Assembly (NCBI GenBank): GCA_963576475.1
Contig: OY754964.1
Coordinates: forward strand, 50,251,892-50,315,891
Reading direction: 5' to 3'
DNA: 64,000 nucleotides
From: Molanna angustata
Taxonomy: Eukaryota; Arthropoda; Insecta; Trichoptera; Molannidae
Part shown: positions 21,905 to 36,540 of the stretch, one piece after another
Layout: each line of letters starts with the position of its first letter
Numbering within the stretch: the stretch's first letter is position 1
Notes under the pieces: generated by a model
What the model was told of the DNA's origin: nothing
The model's database searches: none
Seen by the model: only the letters and a program-made list of their open reading frames with translations
Translations under genes and position numbers: made by a program

Positions 21905-22140
21905 TTTTATTTTATTTATTTTCAATTTTTTGGGAGACTAACAGCTATGAATTTCAGTTTAACAATTAAAATAATAACAAAACAGCCAATTATAAGTCTC
22001 CGCTGTTAGGACCGAATGGTCCGCCAAATCGAAGATCTTACGGATATAACAAGGTCGCTATATCGGGTCGGTGAGCGACCTATGGATCTTTTATCCTCCA
22101 CGCCTTCTATTATGATGAGCTTCTCGAGGTTATTTTATTT
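21905..22140 (-). pseudogene. LINE C-terminal fragment with 3' end
   Basis: Minus-strand reading from 22135 gives NLEKLIIIEGVEDKRS, followed by GRSPTRYSDLV after a damaged position, then a stop and an untranslated tail CATAGCTGTTAGTCTCCCAA with AATAAATAAAAT. The 'EGVEDKRSxGRxxTRYxD' motif is a common last block in insect LINE ORFs. The related fragment at 26085-26255 shares GATCTTTTGCAT..CGACGAGCTTCTTGAG. Confidence 0.75.
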
Positions 22141-26084
<3,944 letters not shown>

Positions 26085-26260
26085 TTGAAGATTGTGTAGT
26101 GGACTTATCAAGGTATCGGACTTATAGTGGACTTATCGGGCAGTCTAGCGACTGGATCTTTTGCATTCCACGTTTTCAATAACGACGAGCTTCTTGAGAT
26201 TACCAAGGGTCCTCCTGGCAATTTTTCCAATATACTGTAGGTAGATTTTCAACAGTCAAT
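26085..26260 (-). pseudogene. LINE C-terminal fragment
   Basis: Minus-strand reading gives IARRTLGNLKKLVVIENVEC followed by KRSS, matching NLEKLIIIEGVEDKRS at 22.1 kb. It is short, with stops on either side, and lies in opposite orientation to the LINE end that follows at 26.3 kb. Confidence 0.65.
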
Positions 26261-26299
26261 TCTGTGCCTGCATTTCATTCAATATGAACACATTGGTTC

Positions 26300-26606
26300 T
26301 CCTACCAATCCACAGTTTTTGCAATATTCCATATTGGGCAAAACACTCGTGGATAGAGTCCGGAACGAGGATATAAGGAAGAGATGCGATGTAGACGACA
26401 TCATCCGCTGGGGTAGAGAGCGAAGACGTCAATGGAGAGACCACGTCGAAAGAATGGGAGACACGCGACTACCCAAAATTGTCTCCAAGGAAGTCCCGAA
26501 GGGTCGTAGAGCAAGGGGAAGGCCAGCAAAAAGATGGAGTGACACAAGAGGCAGTCTCCGACTGAAAAAACAAGCCCTCGGCCTAAAACCAGAGGAAGAA
26601 GAAGAA
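26300..26606 (+). pseudogene. LINE 3' end, GAA-tailed
   Basis: The frame from 26319 reads LVDRVRNEDIRKRCDVDDI, WGRERRRQWRDHVERMGD and GRRARGRPAKRWSD, a very common C-terminal signature of lepidopteran LINE ORFs ('W...RRxxWxxHVxRM...RxxGRPxKRW'). It ends in KPEEEEE, which is the GAAGAAGAA tail read as codons. The reverse transcriptase itself is missing. A perfect 90-bp duplication starts directly at the end of the tail. Confidence 0.85.
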
Positions 26607-26786
26607 GGAATTGATAAAAATAATATTACTCACTTAAAGTAAATTGCAATATGAATTGTAGAAGTTAAATCAAAATAATTAGCAGTTATTTTTATAGGAA
26701 TTGATAAAAATAATATTACTCACTTAAAGTAAATTGCAATATGAATTGTAGAAGTTAAATCAAAATAATTAGCAGTTATTTTTATA
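26607..26786 (+). repeat. Perfect 90-bp tandem duplication
   Basis: The unit starting GGAATTGATAAAAATAATAT at 26607 is repeated exactly from 26697 (period 90; identity 100 percent by eye, and three further bases GGA continue). It abuts the GAA tail of the LINE fragment. The lack of any difference between units indicates a recent event or an assembly duplication. Confidence 0.95.
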
Positions 26787-27399
26787 GGATTATTCAAATT
26801 AAAGTGGGCATGCTGCAACAATTTCTTTTGAATTCTTTAATGCGGTAAAAAGTTATCATTATGTAACGCCACAATATTTTAAGCATATCTCACATTCAAG
26901 ATACTATTAACGACATTAAGATCCAGCATCCGCCAAATAGAAGTCTTTATATATTTTAAACACGAAGCGGAGAGCTTTTTTTCCCCAAACGTGCTTTGAA
27001 TATCGCTACCGACCCGGCCCGGCCCGGCCCGGCCGTAGTATGAGCTACGCTATTAACTTTCGAGTATTTCTATTATATTTTGCCAAGTCAACATAAAACG
27101 ACTCATTATTAAAACATCGCTATTAAGAATACTGCCATACAAAATATTCCTTTTCTGGCAAATATTCATTCCCTGCAATAAAATAAAGATGTCAGTGATT
27201 TAAAATGAATGAATATTCCACTTAGAGCTTATGGCATCATGCAAAGGAAAGACACACAATATTATGTAACCAATCTTATTATTTTTTAACGGCGCTGGCC
27301 GATTTACTAATAATATTAATAACAATTAAGCACTACAAATAATAACACTAAATTATTATTATTACCATTTATACACTTCCTCAAAAGAATTAGCAGATC
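26787..27399. other. Interval without genes; short GGCCC repeat
   Basis: At 27013-27035 a CCCGG pentamer repeat of about four units forms a small GC island in AT-rich DNA. At 27297 GGCCGATTTACTAATAATA is followed by ACAATTAAGCACTAC, a phrase shared with 36473-36505. Nothing else is recognised. Confidence 0.6.
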
Positions 27400-27576
27400 A
27401 ATGCGTAAATTGTAAATTATTTAAAAGAGAAAAATAAAATGCAACAAACGCATCATCCAGCTTTCAATTGGGAATTGTTAACCCATCCAGATACATACTT
27501 AACATATCAAAAGATTAGGCTCTGAGGAAGTCTCTATACTACCTAACAACCCTACTGATTCCCGAATATTAACGTT
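27400..27576 (+). repeat. Family H copy 2
   Basis: Same order of phrases as 15479-15656 (AAATTGTAAATTATTTAAAA, ATGCAACAAACGCATCATCC, AGATTAGGCTCTGAGGAAGT, ACTACCTAACAACCCTACTG). Small indels separate the copies. Confidence 0.8.
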
Positions 27577-28335
27577 TAAAATTGTATTATTTATTAATAT
27601 TTTTTAAGTGGCGTACGTTGGTAAATATTCATGGTCTGACTGTATTTTACTATTGGCCAGTTTACTGAGAAAATATATTGGCTTAAAAACCAGAACCCCT
27701 TTGCTTTTTAACGATAATTTAGAATCATCAAAATAACTTTATTATTAACTCACCAATACATAGATTGCACCGCCTTGGAAACCAATATAGTGCTGTTGAT
27801 ATATTTAATTTACACACTATAATGTAGATGGTTTCAAAAGGATTCTTAGCGCAAATTATATTTTTTGATTTTTATTTTGCTTTGTTTATTTTTGTTGTTT
27901 TAATAGAATATTTAATACTGTTTATTTTTTTTCTCCTTCTATAATATTTAGTTTTTTTTATCATTTACCTCTATTTTCTTTTATTATGTTGTTTTATTAT
28001 GTCCTGACTTTAACTACTTTTTTGTAATGTATGTTATTGATGGATTTACACTTATTGTTGTTTTGTTGTGCCTACATTGTTGTATGTTGTAAATTTATTG
28101 TAAATGCCCTATTATATAATATATAAAAAATATATAAATATAAATTTTAACGACATGTGGTTTGTATATTATCATTTTTTTTTTATTTCTCTTTTAAGTC
28201 ATAATTCAAGTACTTATGAGAAGATTGAAATAAGTGAAGGATGGTGTAAGAGGTTCAACAGTATATGTAGAGGAAGGGTAAAACAGAATCAGTAGAAGTA
28301 AATGGCGACATTTACAAAATGAAATCATCCCAAAG
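27577..28335. other. T-rich interval without recognised genes
   Basis: From 27840 to 28100 the plus strand is strongly T-rich with TTGTTGTTTT words, similar to LINE 3' UTRs, but no diagnostic motif is present. Confidence 0.5.
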
Positions 28336-28505
28336 CGTTTGACAGGACGTTGCCGATGACAGATCGTAAGCCTTTTAGGTGCCTTGATTTCCTTGTTCTC
28401 CTATTATATTGCAACTTCAACTTCATTACATTGACTCCGTATAGGGAAAAAAATCCAATATTTGCGTATATACAACTATAAAAATTAATATTCGAAACTG
28501 TCAAT
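28336..28505 (-). repeat. Family C fragment, inverted
   Basis: Minus-strand reading gives CGAATATTAATTTTTATAG, TATATACGCAAATATTGGAT, GAAGTTGCAATATAATAGGA and GGCTTACGATCTGTCATCGG in family order. The translated phrase RRTRKSRHLKGLRSVIG in this copy aligns with RRTRKSRHLRGLRPVIG in the 51.7-kb copy. Confidence 0.7.
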
Positions 28506-28859
28506 TTATTGCCAATAAGCAACAAACAGTTGTTTAGAATAATATCTGTAAATAAATTAACTATGAATCGTACTCATATTGTATTTATCTTATAAAATAA
28601 TATAATGTTGGAATATTAGTTTGTGGAAACATCAATATGCCGGTAACATAATCTGAGGTACAGAGAATGTTCAAAAACTAAACTTAACTTAAGTACTAAA
28701 ATTGATTTAGTTTCGTCCTTCGCTACCCAGTTTCTCATAGCGTGACATAAATACATATATAGCCATGTAATTAATTTACATAATTCTTCGATGGTTTCCA
28801 AGCTCTGCATGATTTGGCTTCACAATAATATATTACTGTGTTAGAGGAATGTACCATCA

Positions 28860-28985
28860 GAAACACTGAGATCGTCAGAATCAAAGAATACCAATAAAGC
28901 AGCTTGCTGTGATCGTGGTCTCAGTATAAACGTACCAATTAAGTAGATTAAATTGTTATCGGAAGTTTGGGACTTTCAGTAAATT
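28860..28985 (+). pseudogene. Small fragment of a CR1/L2-like LINE
   Basis: The sequence AATAAAGCAGCTTGCTGTGA followed by TCGTGGTCTCAGTATAAACG parallels AATAAGGCGGCTTACTATGA and TCGCAGTTTCAGTGTGAACG at 37402-37445, where it lies in a better preserved LINE tail. Only about 120 bp are recognisable. Confidence 0.5.
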
Positions 28986-30300
28986 ATTATCAAACATAAT
29001 TAAATAGTTTTTCAACAACATTATGTAAAATTCAGCTTTTATAAAATGACGTAAATTTTCTTACCTATAAAAACTTCTTCTTCGAATGTGTCTGACAGGG
29101 GGGTTTCCACCAACCAAACTCTCTGTCAATGGATGGCGTGATATGACGGCTCTCTACAAAATATAAAAAAAATCAGCCTTTCACTATGAAGTAACAGAAA
29201 ATCAATTTTCTGTACCTCTGCTTCTTCAAATCTGCCAAGATCACCACTTCTCAGTATTCAGGTGTGGCAGACCACTTCTAGAAATTTCTTTCGAACGCGC
29301 GCCTACCGACAGCAAGTGTATTTGTTTGTCGCTAGGCCTAGTTCATCGCCCGCGATGTCAAACGAGTAACAATAATCTTCAACTAGGTATGACAGATTTA
29401 TGAAATGGTCTTGAAAGTTTGAGGACATTGAACTAGCAACTATTCAAAATGAATTGCCACTAGATCACACGACAATTATTTGTTTTTATACCTATGCATA
29501 ATAATGTTAAAATAATAATTATTTTCATTTATTTAATTTTTTATACATCATCTGTGTTTATAAAAAATAATATTTGTAAGCAGGTATGGTTGTATGGTTG
29601 TTTATACGGTATGCGCTTCTAAACCGTTTATCCAATTGCAATGAAACTTTAGTGAATTGTCGAGCATATACCCGGGACGGGTTCTGGATATAAACATTTT
29701 TCTTCTCCTACATCGTGGTCATTCAGATCTTCCGGGTATTCTTCAGTGATATTTCTATCTTTATAATTTTGACATTAACTTTACTGTCGTCCATGCATTC
29801 GACGTGGCCTTTCCAGAAGCTAATATCTCATAAAGGAATTTATTGGCAATGATCGACATGGGGTTACGAACATAAATATTATTTGACTTATTCTTTGAAG
29901 GGATGGAAGGAACTGAAGGGAGGTAAGGTAAGGGCACTGAAGGGACAAAATTATTTATAACAAAGAAAATAAGAATATTTAATTATACATAGACAACATA
30001 AAGATTGCCGGGTTTCTAATTGACACTAGGCATTTTTTCCAACGCACCAGATAAGGTACATAATTTACTAATTTTTATTTTCCACTCCTACACATAATTT
30101 TTATTGACTTCATATTGATATCCTATGACGTGTAAAGTGCATTAACATATATGTATGTAGCTAATTAGTTATTCCATTGACATTCGTTCATAATATTAAT
30201 AAACTATCTATAATTTCGAGTTTGTTTTTAATGTCCTCATAAAAATAAATTAAGGGATTGCCAACCTTCTTAGAAGAAAATAGTGTACTATGAAATATTA
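28986..30300. other. Interval without recognised genes; possible repeat at 29.6 kb
   Basis: At 29590-29730 the phrase GTTTATACGGTATGCGCTTC with CCGTTTATCCAATTGCAATG resembles widespread insect repeats of the 'cannot-miss-the-query' type (CAAAATCGGTTCAGCCGTTT at 60.77 kb), but this is only a likeness. The GC-richer part at 29270-29400 shows no coding signal. Confidence 0.4.
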
Positions 30301-30510
30301 ATCCGACCGCCGTGGAACAGTTAGTTAGCCGTTAGGCTTAAGTGCAGGAGTAATGGGTTCGATCCTCAACAGAGAATAAATTAATTTAAATTCATTTTTC
30401 ACGCAAATATTACTTCTCTGGGCTAGAGACACTGGTCGTATGGAATAAATTGTCATATGGCAATAAACTCGCCGCTTTCGCAGGGTGCAAAGAAGTGTTT
30501 ATTATTATTA
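30301..30510 (+). mobile_element. SINE-2 copy (tRNA-derived)
   Basis: The start CCGACCGCCGTGGAACAGTT contains an A box-like element, and AATGGGTTCGATCCTC at about 30352 is a B box. The body has CTCTGGGCTAGAGACACTGG, GTCATATGGCAATAAACTCG and CAGGGTGCAAAGAAGTG and ends in ATTATTATTAAT. A second, more damaged copy lies at 33460-33650 with matching phrases. Confidence 0.75.
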
Positions 30511-30900
30511 ATATTGGTCACAACCCACTCGTTCAAAGTTGTTTAAGCGTAAATAAAATGACGAAGATATATCCGAAATATACCAAGTGTTAACATTTTT
30601 TGAGGTTAAATTTTACTATTGATTTACGTCATAAGGCTTTTACATTCAGTGAATCGAGTTTTTTCTTTTGTTCACATGACTTGTTATTTTGAAAATGCCT
30701 ATTCTTATGGCAAATCTTCTCAGGGTGTCATCCTTGCACAGAATGAATTTGACGTTTTTTTTTGGCTGGAAAATTCCCTCGAGGAGGTCATGTGCTTATT
30801 GAAAGAAGAAAGGGAGAATGTATACCAATGCAATAAATTTAAACGTTATTTAATTTTTAACTTCACTTTTGTACCTTTATTGAAAAATATGCATTCATTC
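30511..30900. other. Short interval with an unassigned open frame
   Basis: A 111-codon plus-strand frame (30619-30954) includes WLENSLEEVMCLLKEERE, which looks more protein-like than its surroundings, but I recognise no family, and its end overlaps a family G repeat. It is not called as a gene. Confidence 0.4.
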
Positions 30901-31060
30901 GTACCATCACGGCACAGCCTACAATATGACCAGCGACAGTTTAATATAAAATGAAGCACGACACATGCGTGAATCCCTCGTCTTACCCAAAAAGGCAACA
31001 TTCAAAATAGGTGGGTTGTTATTTTTCCTGTTGTATTTTTAACTACCGGGCTCTTGCGGA
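30901..31060 (-). repeat. Family G copy
   Basis: The plus strand reads GTACCATCACGGCACAGCCT, CACATGCGTGAATCCCTCGT, CCAAAAAGGCAACATTC and CTACCGGGCTCTTGCGG, matching in order the copies at 41910-42150 and 63015-63240. In family orientation (minus) the ATGG-TATGAATGA tail would be at 30901. Confidence 0.7.
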
Positions 31061-31123
31061 ACACCGAAAACGATGACAAAAGATAAAATAAAAATAGAAT
31101 TTACGAAAATCATCCATAAAATG

Positions 31124-31192
31124 ATAATAATACATAATTATTATATATAATAATACATAATTATTATATATAATAATACATAATTATTATAT
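31124..31192. repeat. 23-bp unit, three perfect tandem copies
   Basis: ATAATAATACATAATTATTA plus TAT is repeated three times without a change (31124, 31147, 31170). The unit is nearly self-complementary, so the array can form stem structures. It is followed by a further AT run. Confidence 0.9.
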
Positions 31193-31440
31193 ATATAATA
31201 TACAAAAAAAGCCTTTTTATTTTTTAATCATCCATTTAAAGAAAGACAACGAGTCGATAACTACGGCCAACTAGGAAATCCTGTTCTAGGGCTCGTAGTA
31301 TTTAAATGGCATATTTAAATTAAATAATTTTTCCTGATTATAGAATACCGAGTGGTTTTAAATTAGTTTCAAGATTTGCCACATACGATACATATACAAA
31401 AAAATATCGTGATGCTGTAATCGGTACCTTCATTTTAGAT
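31193..31440. other. AT-rich interval
   Basis: No feature is recognised. Confidence 0.5.
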
Positions 31441-31650
31441 TTCTTCTTCTTCTTCTTCTTCTTTACGTGTCGTTACCTATCTACGAAGGTTGACGGCCAT
31501 CAGAGCTACCTCCATTTTTGAAACAGTGACGCAGTCCTTTTTCCCTATTATAGGTTACGGTGCCATGATACTTCGTCTTCATCGTCCTGGTCCTGTATAC
31601 TTCCCCGGATCACAAGCTGCAGGTGTTACTGCGTATTTCTTGATGAGCTT
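31441..31650 (-). pseudogene. LINE 3' end, GAA-tailed (inverted)
   Basis: A CTTCTTCTTCTTCTTCTTC run at 31443-31462 is the GAA tail seen from the other strand. Upstream in minus orientation are AAAATGGAGGTAGCTCTGAT, GGCCGTCAACCTTCGTAGAT and ACGTAAAGAAG, which is the usual last stretch of LINE ORFs ('EVALMAVNLRR'). The coding part is frameshifted. Confidence 0.65.
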
Positions 31651-32955
31651 TAATTATTGAGATAGTTACTTTAAAAAACTTACCATAACTAAAAATAAAC
31701 AAACTTCAACATCTTATTGTTTTGACTCGTTTCATTGCAGGAGAAATGTTTTTTTTTATTAAATATATAGGTAAATATATTGTTTAATAATTCATTCGAC
31801 TGGTGTATAATATTTTAGGCTCGGCCATCGGAAAACGAATCCCAAAATCCTCACTCGAAAAAGGATACAAATAAATATTGGGTTTTCGCCTGGTGGAAAA
31901 AACGGGACGAATCGTCTTTATAATTTAGATCTTATTTGTGTTATTGCTATTTACGTATTTATATTATTAACAGGTTTCTCCCAGTTGAAAATATCCGGAC
32001 GTATATTATTGAATCGTAAAGAAATCAATGTTTTGAAATAACAATATAAATCACATTTAGTAACGACAAATATTTTTAAGTTTTCAGCTAATTAAAATTA
32101 TATGGATGGCCAACGGTCAAGCTTACACATGTACACATATAATATATATCTTCGTAATGGCATGTAGTAATTATGTTAATCTTCCCTTTTAATCTTTTCC
32201 TATATCTTTTCCTTTTGATTTAAATTCACCATCATTTATGTATGTTTATTAGTTTTGTAAAATAGATGTCACATCGTTTTTTTTTATTGGAAAATTAATT
32301 GTCACATTCGGTAATTGTGACTATTTTTAACAGCAAATAAATAAAAAAAATATGTGTATTTGTGTGTGTGTAGTAACGAAACCAGCAGACCAAGTAAGTA
32401 AAATAGTCGAGATCCGATAACGTCTCGCCTATGTTTACGCCCGTGACGACAATTCGTAGTCACTAAGCACTGTCAAGTTCGTATTAGTATTTTTTTAAAT
32501 TATTTTTAATGGCAAAACTCAATATTTTCCCTAATATTTCCCCTATTGTTCCAATATTGTTTGTTAAGTCAACTCTCACTTTCTACATCAAAACCTCAAA
32601 CCACCTAACGACAACCAGCAACTCACATTCACACAATACTAGACAAGCATACTAAACCTTGACGAAATATCAAAAACTAAGAAAACACATCAAAAAAATT
32701 ACGCGTTCATAAGGCCGACGTTCTATTCATAAAAAACATACTCACATATCAAATTGAAATCTATAGCAAAGAACTGGTTAATTTCTAAAGGAAGAAAAGA
32801 AACTGAAAGTTTATTTTAATATTAACTACATAATTGATATACAAAAAATCAAAAGTATGTTAGTATGAACCCTTTTAACATCAAGAAATATTTTGTACTA
32901 CACTAATATGTATACTTGCACGTCTGTCTCACTTCAACCTACCAGTAAATCTTAT
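31651..32955. other. AT-rich interval without recognised genes
   Basis: No gene or repeat is recognised. A GC-richer patch at 32370-32460 (CGAGATCCGATAACGTCTCG) has no coding signal. Confidence 0.5.
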
Positions 32956-33240
32956 AAAATTAAATTACACTATGACGAATTATAAATAATAGCCCCTATT
33001 AATAAATTAACTAACACTCTGGAAGGCATATAAAGCCTAGTAGAGTAGCCAAATCCACAAATTAAAATATATATTATGTCATAAGTGTATATAAATATAT
33101 ACACTTTTGACATAATCTTTAACTTTTAATTTATTTATAGTGTTATACTTTATTTATAGTGTTATATTTACTACTTTATCAATTTATATTGTACCTACAT
33201 CGGTACTTGTAAAAAATGATTTTAAATATATAAATACATT
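32956..33240 (+). repeat. Family F copy with internal hairpin
   Basis: Phrases match 10900-11130: TTACACTATGACGAATTATA, CTCTGGAAGGCATATAAAGC, AATCCACAAATTAAAAT and GTACCTACATCGG. At 33073-33115 ATTATGTCATAAGTGTATAT and its near-perfect reverse complement (one mismatch) form a stem around a 3-base loop. Confidence 0.65.
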
Positions 33241-33459
33241 TTTATCGGCAAAGTGATAAGTTGTTTACATTCTATTCAGGATTTCTTGGTTCAGGAGCCT
33301 ATTATTTCTACTCAATTAAAAATGAAAATTTTTGTTTTTAAAAACAACTAATAGAAATCAAAATGAAAAAAACTAAATAAAAATATAATCGACTAGCTAT
33401 TTCAAAACAGCACTAAATGAAAAAGCCACCATTATGTATAAACTTAAATAAAATTTATA
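33241..33459. other. AT-rich interval
   Basis: Nothing is recognised. Confidence 0.5.
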
Positions 33460-33650
33460 ATATTGTTACAGTTTAAATGTCACAATCATGGGTTCGATCA
33501 CCGGCAGATTTTTATTTAAATAATTTTTCGTATTTTGTTTCTCTGGACAGGAAGCACAAGTTGATTCAAAGCAAATGTCATTTGACAATAAATTCGCCAA
33601 GTACACAAAGTGTAAGGACATCTTAAAAAATAAATTAATTAAAAATACTT
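33460..33650 (+). mobile_element. SINE-2 copy, head damaged
   Basis: ATCATGGGTTCGATCACCGG is the B box region, followed by CTCTGGACAGGAAGCACAAG, GTCATTTGACAATAAATTCG and CACAAAGTGTAAGGACATC, parallel to 30301-30510. The A box end is not recognisable. Confidence 0.65.
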
Positions 33651-34433
33651 ATATCACACCAAGATTTTTTTTATATTTTATTTAGTTATTTATATCTACA
33701 ATCTACTAGAATAGGGACCTTCATTTTATGAACTTGCATGATTATTTCTCATGATTAGGTAGATCCCATGTTAAACATTTTTCTATTTTTAATACTTCCA
33801 TTTTATATTTTTCTGAATCAGTTGGAATTATCGACATAATAATATTTGAAATATGCAATGAAGATAAGTATCTATTAGTTTTGTTTTTATCAAAACAAAT
33901 CATCGTTAAAAACGAGTTAAAAGCATAAATTTGAAGTTTAAAGTACATATTACTACAATAAGCTGTTTTAAACTCATATTTTTAAATTATTTTATGTCCA
34001 TCGGTTTTATGGAAATATATATCGCGTGATTTGTGGAGACTTTTATGTATATTTTTATTTTCGCTTACACAATTTTGGAGGAGAGTTTAAACGTAATTTA
34101 AAAATACGACATTGAATCGATATTGCCCATTCAAGTAATAAACTTAAAAGTAATTGTGTATTTAGAAATATTTAACGAACACAGGAATAGAGTTATAAGC
34201 CTCTTACGTCATTTCTAAAGAATATCGAAATTATTTTTCTCTTAGTACCGTTAATTCCTTATTGACACGAGTGTACCAACTATGAAATTACAATAGTCGA
34301 GAGGTCTAAGGCCCGTTCTTACAGATCAAAATCAAAATTAAACAAAAACATCGCTATCTTTGTTTTTTTTAAACCACTTTGTGATTAAAAAAACCTCACT
34401 TCGTGCTGTTTTAAATTACTTTTTTCATATAGC
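33651..34433. other. AT-rich interval without recognised genes
   Basis: No gene or repeat family recognised. Confidence 0.5.
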
Positions 34434-34560
34434 TTTGGATTGGTGGTGACAGCGGTTAGTGCGCTGGTTTTGTAATAATGCAGCCATGAGTTCGAATCCT
34501 GCTGCGACCAATTTCATTCTCCTAAGAATATATATGAGGATATATAATATTTACTTACTT
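34434..34560 (+). mobile_element. SINE-3 copy
   Basis: GGTGGTGACAGCGGTTAGTG has an A box-like start, and GAGTTCGAATCCTGCTGCGA is the B box, matching the copies at 49385 (GAGTTCGAATCCTGCCGCAA) and 17946-18062. The body is short and ends near ATGAGGATATATAAT. Confidence 0.75.
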
Positions 34561-34639
34561 GCTACACCATAAAGTTTATTTTTTATTTTATTTAATTTTA
34601 ATTTATTATGTAAAGAGACAGTTAAATTTACTTAGTTTG

Positions 34640-34895
34640 AAGATGTAGTTTGATGTAGCAAGATTGAAGTTGCAATGGGCGGGCCATATTGCAAGACAAG
34701 ACCCCATAAGATGGAGCCCTAAAATATTAAGACGGGAAAACAAGAGAGGCGTCGGAGGACCTCAAAAAAGATGGCCCGACGACATAGCCTCTGTGGGGGA
34801 TAAAAATTGGCTGCAAGCAGCAACCGACAGAAAGAAATGGGGGGGTATGGAGGAGGCCTATATCCAGCAGTGGAGGACATAGCGCTGAAGAAGAA
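34640..34895 (+). pseudogene. LINE 3' end, GAA-tailed
   Basis: The frame from 34664 reads LQWAGHIARQDPIRWSPKIL, KRGVGGPQKRWPDDIASVG, LQAATDRKKWGGMEEAYIQQ and WRT-stop. The order 'W-GHI-R..RRVGRPxxRWxDDI..W.xxAxDRxxWxxxEEAYxQQW' is the classic C-terminus of lepidopteran endonuclease/RT LINE ORFs. It ends with GCTGAAGAAGAAGACC. The RT domain is missing, as is usual for 5'-truncated copies. Confidence 0.88.
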
Positions 34896-34974
34896 GACCA
34901 TATTAATGATTTAAAAATATTAAAAGCTGTCTGGCGACTATCGGCAGTTGGGTACATGTGGCAATATCCACAAA

Positions 34975-35034
34975 ATCGATTCGACACTTTTGACTGAATT
35001 AGTTCAGATCTTCAGTCAAAAGTGTCGAATCGAT
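34975..35034. repeat. Perfect palindrome, 24-bp arms, 12-bp loop
   Basis: ATCGATTCGACACTTTTGAC plus TGAA (34975-34998) is exactly complementary to 35011-35034 around TTAGTTCAGATC. It lies in otherwise ordinary DNA and is not part of a recognised repeat family. Confidence 0.95.
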
Positions 35035-35780
35035 CAGCGTAGAACCGGACAATAATTTCCATAAAAATGAATTTTTTACAATTCCGAAGCAAAAAAACTT
35101 TTTTCAATATCGAAAATTGCTTTCTTTCATCAGTTGACTAAACATTTAATATTTCTCGATTGAAAAGAAAAACTTCCCGACATTAACTTTTGACGTATAC
35201 CCATGTAACTCTACGTTCGGCACATTGTGGTTTGATTCATACAAAAGGGGAAAAAAAAGAGAAAAATTGCAAACTTTTCAAAACTTACTTTGCAAGTTTT
35301 ATATTATTTGAAAGAAATATTGGGTTTTCAGAGCCGGCGACCATTCCACCCTTCGATTCTTCAATGAGATTCGGAGGTTTTAAATTTTTTTCATATTATT
35401 TTAGTCGACCCCGTCTGGTGTCGAAAAAAGAAATCCCTCCGATATTGACCGGATCATGAAATTTATTTGAAATGTTACGATATTTTTTGCAGAGTTTTTG
35501 CTGTTGAAATTATGACTAATGCTGAAAATTTGAGTTTTTGACACATTCGCATAAAACCTCACGTAAGATTTATTCTATTTTTCTATAATTTTCCTGAACT
35601 CTTATGAATTCTTTTTAGTAGTGCTCTTCTTTGTGAACCCTTCAGTGCTCTTTCAGGGCCCTCTTGTCACCTGCTTTTCTTTGATTTCATGTATAGGCAC
35701 TGACTGGAGACCATCATCAGAGATCGTGAAAATGAAGGTAACCTGCAGAGTATATAAATTTTTCATCTTGTTATATCGAG
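35035..35780. other. Interval without recognised genes
   Basis: Phrases such as TTTTGACACATTCGCATAAA and TTCCGAAGCAAAAAAACTT look like decayed repeat, but no family or frame is recognised. The 89-codon open frame at 35190-35459 has no motif. Confidence 0.45.
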
Positions 35781-36470
35781 GGAGATCGCGATCCACTTCT
35801 ACGCCGGCGACGCTATAGAGCCCATTGGCCCTGTTCGCCACCGGACGCAGCCGCAACATCGGACAAACACAAAATATCCACCATCCATCGGGTTCAACCA
35901 CTGCCCCCGAGAATCCAACCTCAAACGGCGGGGCAACCGCTCAAGATCGGCAGCCGGGGCAAGCCCCTAGAACAACCGATCGAACGGAAGGGCTTGTCCC
36001 CGCACCCCTCGGTCCTCGTGTTGGCGTCCGAAAGCTTGGCGGGCTAACACCGGGGGCATCCGACGCAATCATCACCTGTCAGATTTGACGTCACAGATGT
36101 CAACACAGGATGTCTGACCCGACGTCTGCGCCGGCGGTGTGCCCGGACCAAACAACATTCGCCACAGTTGACTGTGGCGAATGTTGTTTGGTCACTGCCG
36201 AGCGAGACTAGAGGCGTCCGTCCTGCTCTTCTCTAAGTACAGAATTGACGAGGGCACAACAGCGTCGGCCGCCCACCCCCGCCTTTACTGCCTAGGCCCT
36301 TAGAGCCGCAACCTAGGCCATTACTTTCGGCGATAACCGATTTATTTAGCTCATGGATAAAGCCCACATCCCAGCCCTGACAATACAGGACAGATCATCG
36401 TGGCGCTAAAGGATTATAGGAGAGCCGACCCTACCAAAAGTGGGATAAGGCAAAGAAAAAGAAGAAGAAG
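35781..36470 (+). mobile_element. GC-rich retroelement remnant with GAA tail
   Basis: The segment is clearly more GC-rich than its surroundings. Its start (CCACTTCTACGCCGGCGACG, CTATAGAGCCCATTGG) is repeated in altered form at 36900-36950 (CTACTTCCACGCCGGAGGAC, CTATAGGACTCTATGG). It ends AAGTGGGATAAGGCAAAGAA followed by AAGAAGAAG, a usual end of lepidopteran LINEs; the preceding codons read GEPTLPKVG-stop-GKEKEEE. The 87-codon open frame at 35825-36088 is Pro/Gly/Thr-rich and may be a LINE ORF piece. RT motifs are absent. Confidence 0.6.
36146..36193. repeat. Perfect palindrome, 23-bp arms
   Basis: GACCAAACAACATTCGCCAC plus AGT (36146-36168) is exactly complementary to 36171-36193, with only TG between. 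The two arms are as good as identical, so the structure is young or under repair. It lies inside the GC-rich retroelement remnant. Confidence 0.95.
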
Positions 36471-36540
36471 ATGACCGATTTACTAATGACAATTAAGTGC
36501 TACTCAAATATTATTATTATTATATTATTATTATTTTGTT

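Noticed and set aside
35825..36088. GC-rich open frame as a host gene exon
   Set aside because: It is inside a segment that begins and ends like LINE sequence; the GC content fits the element.
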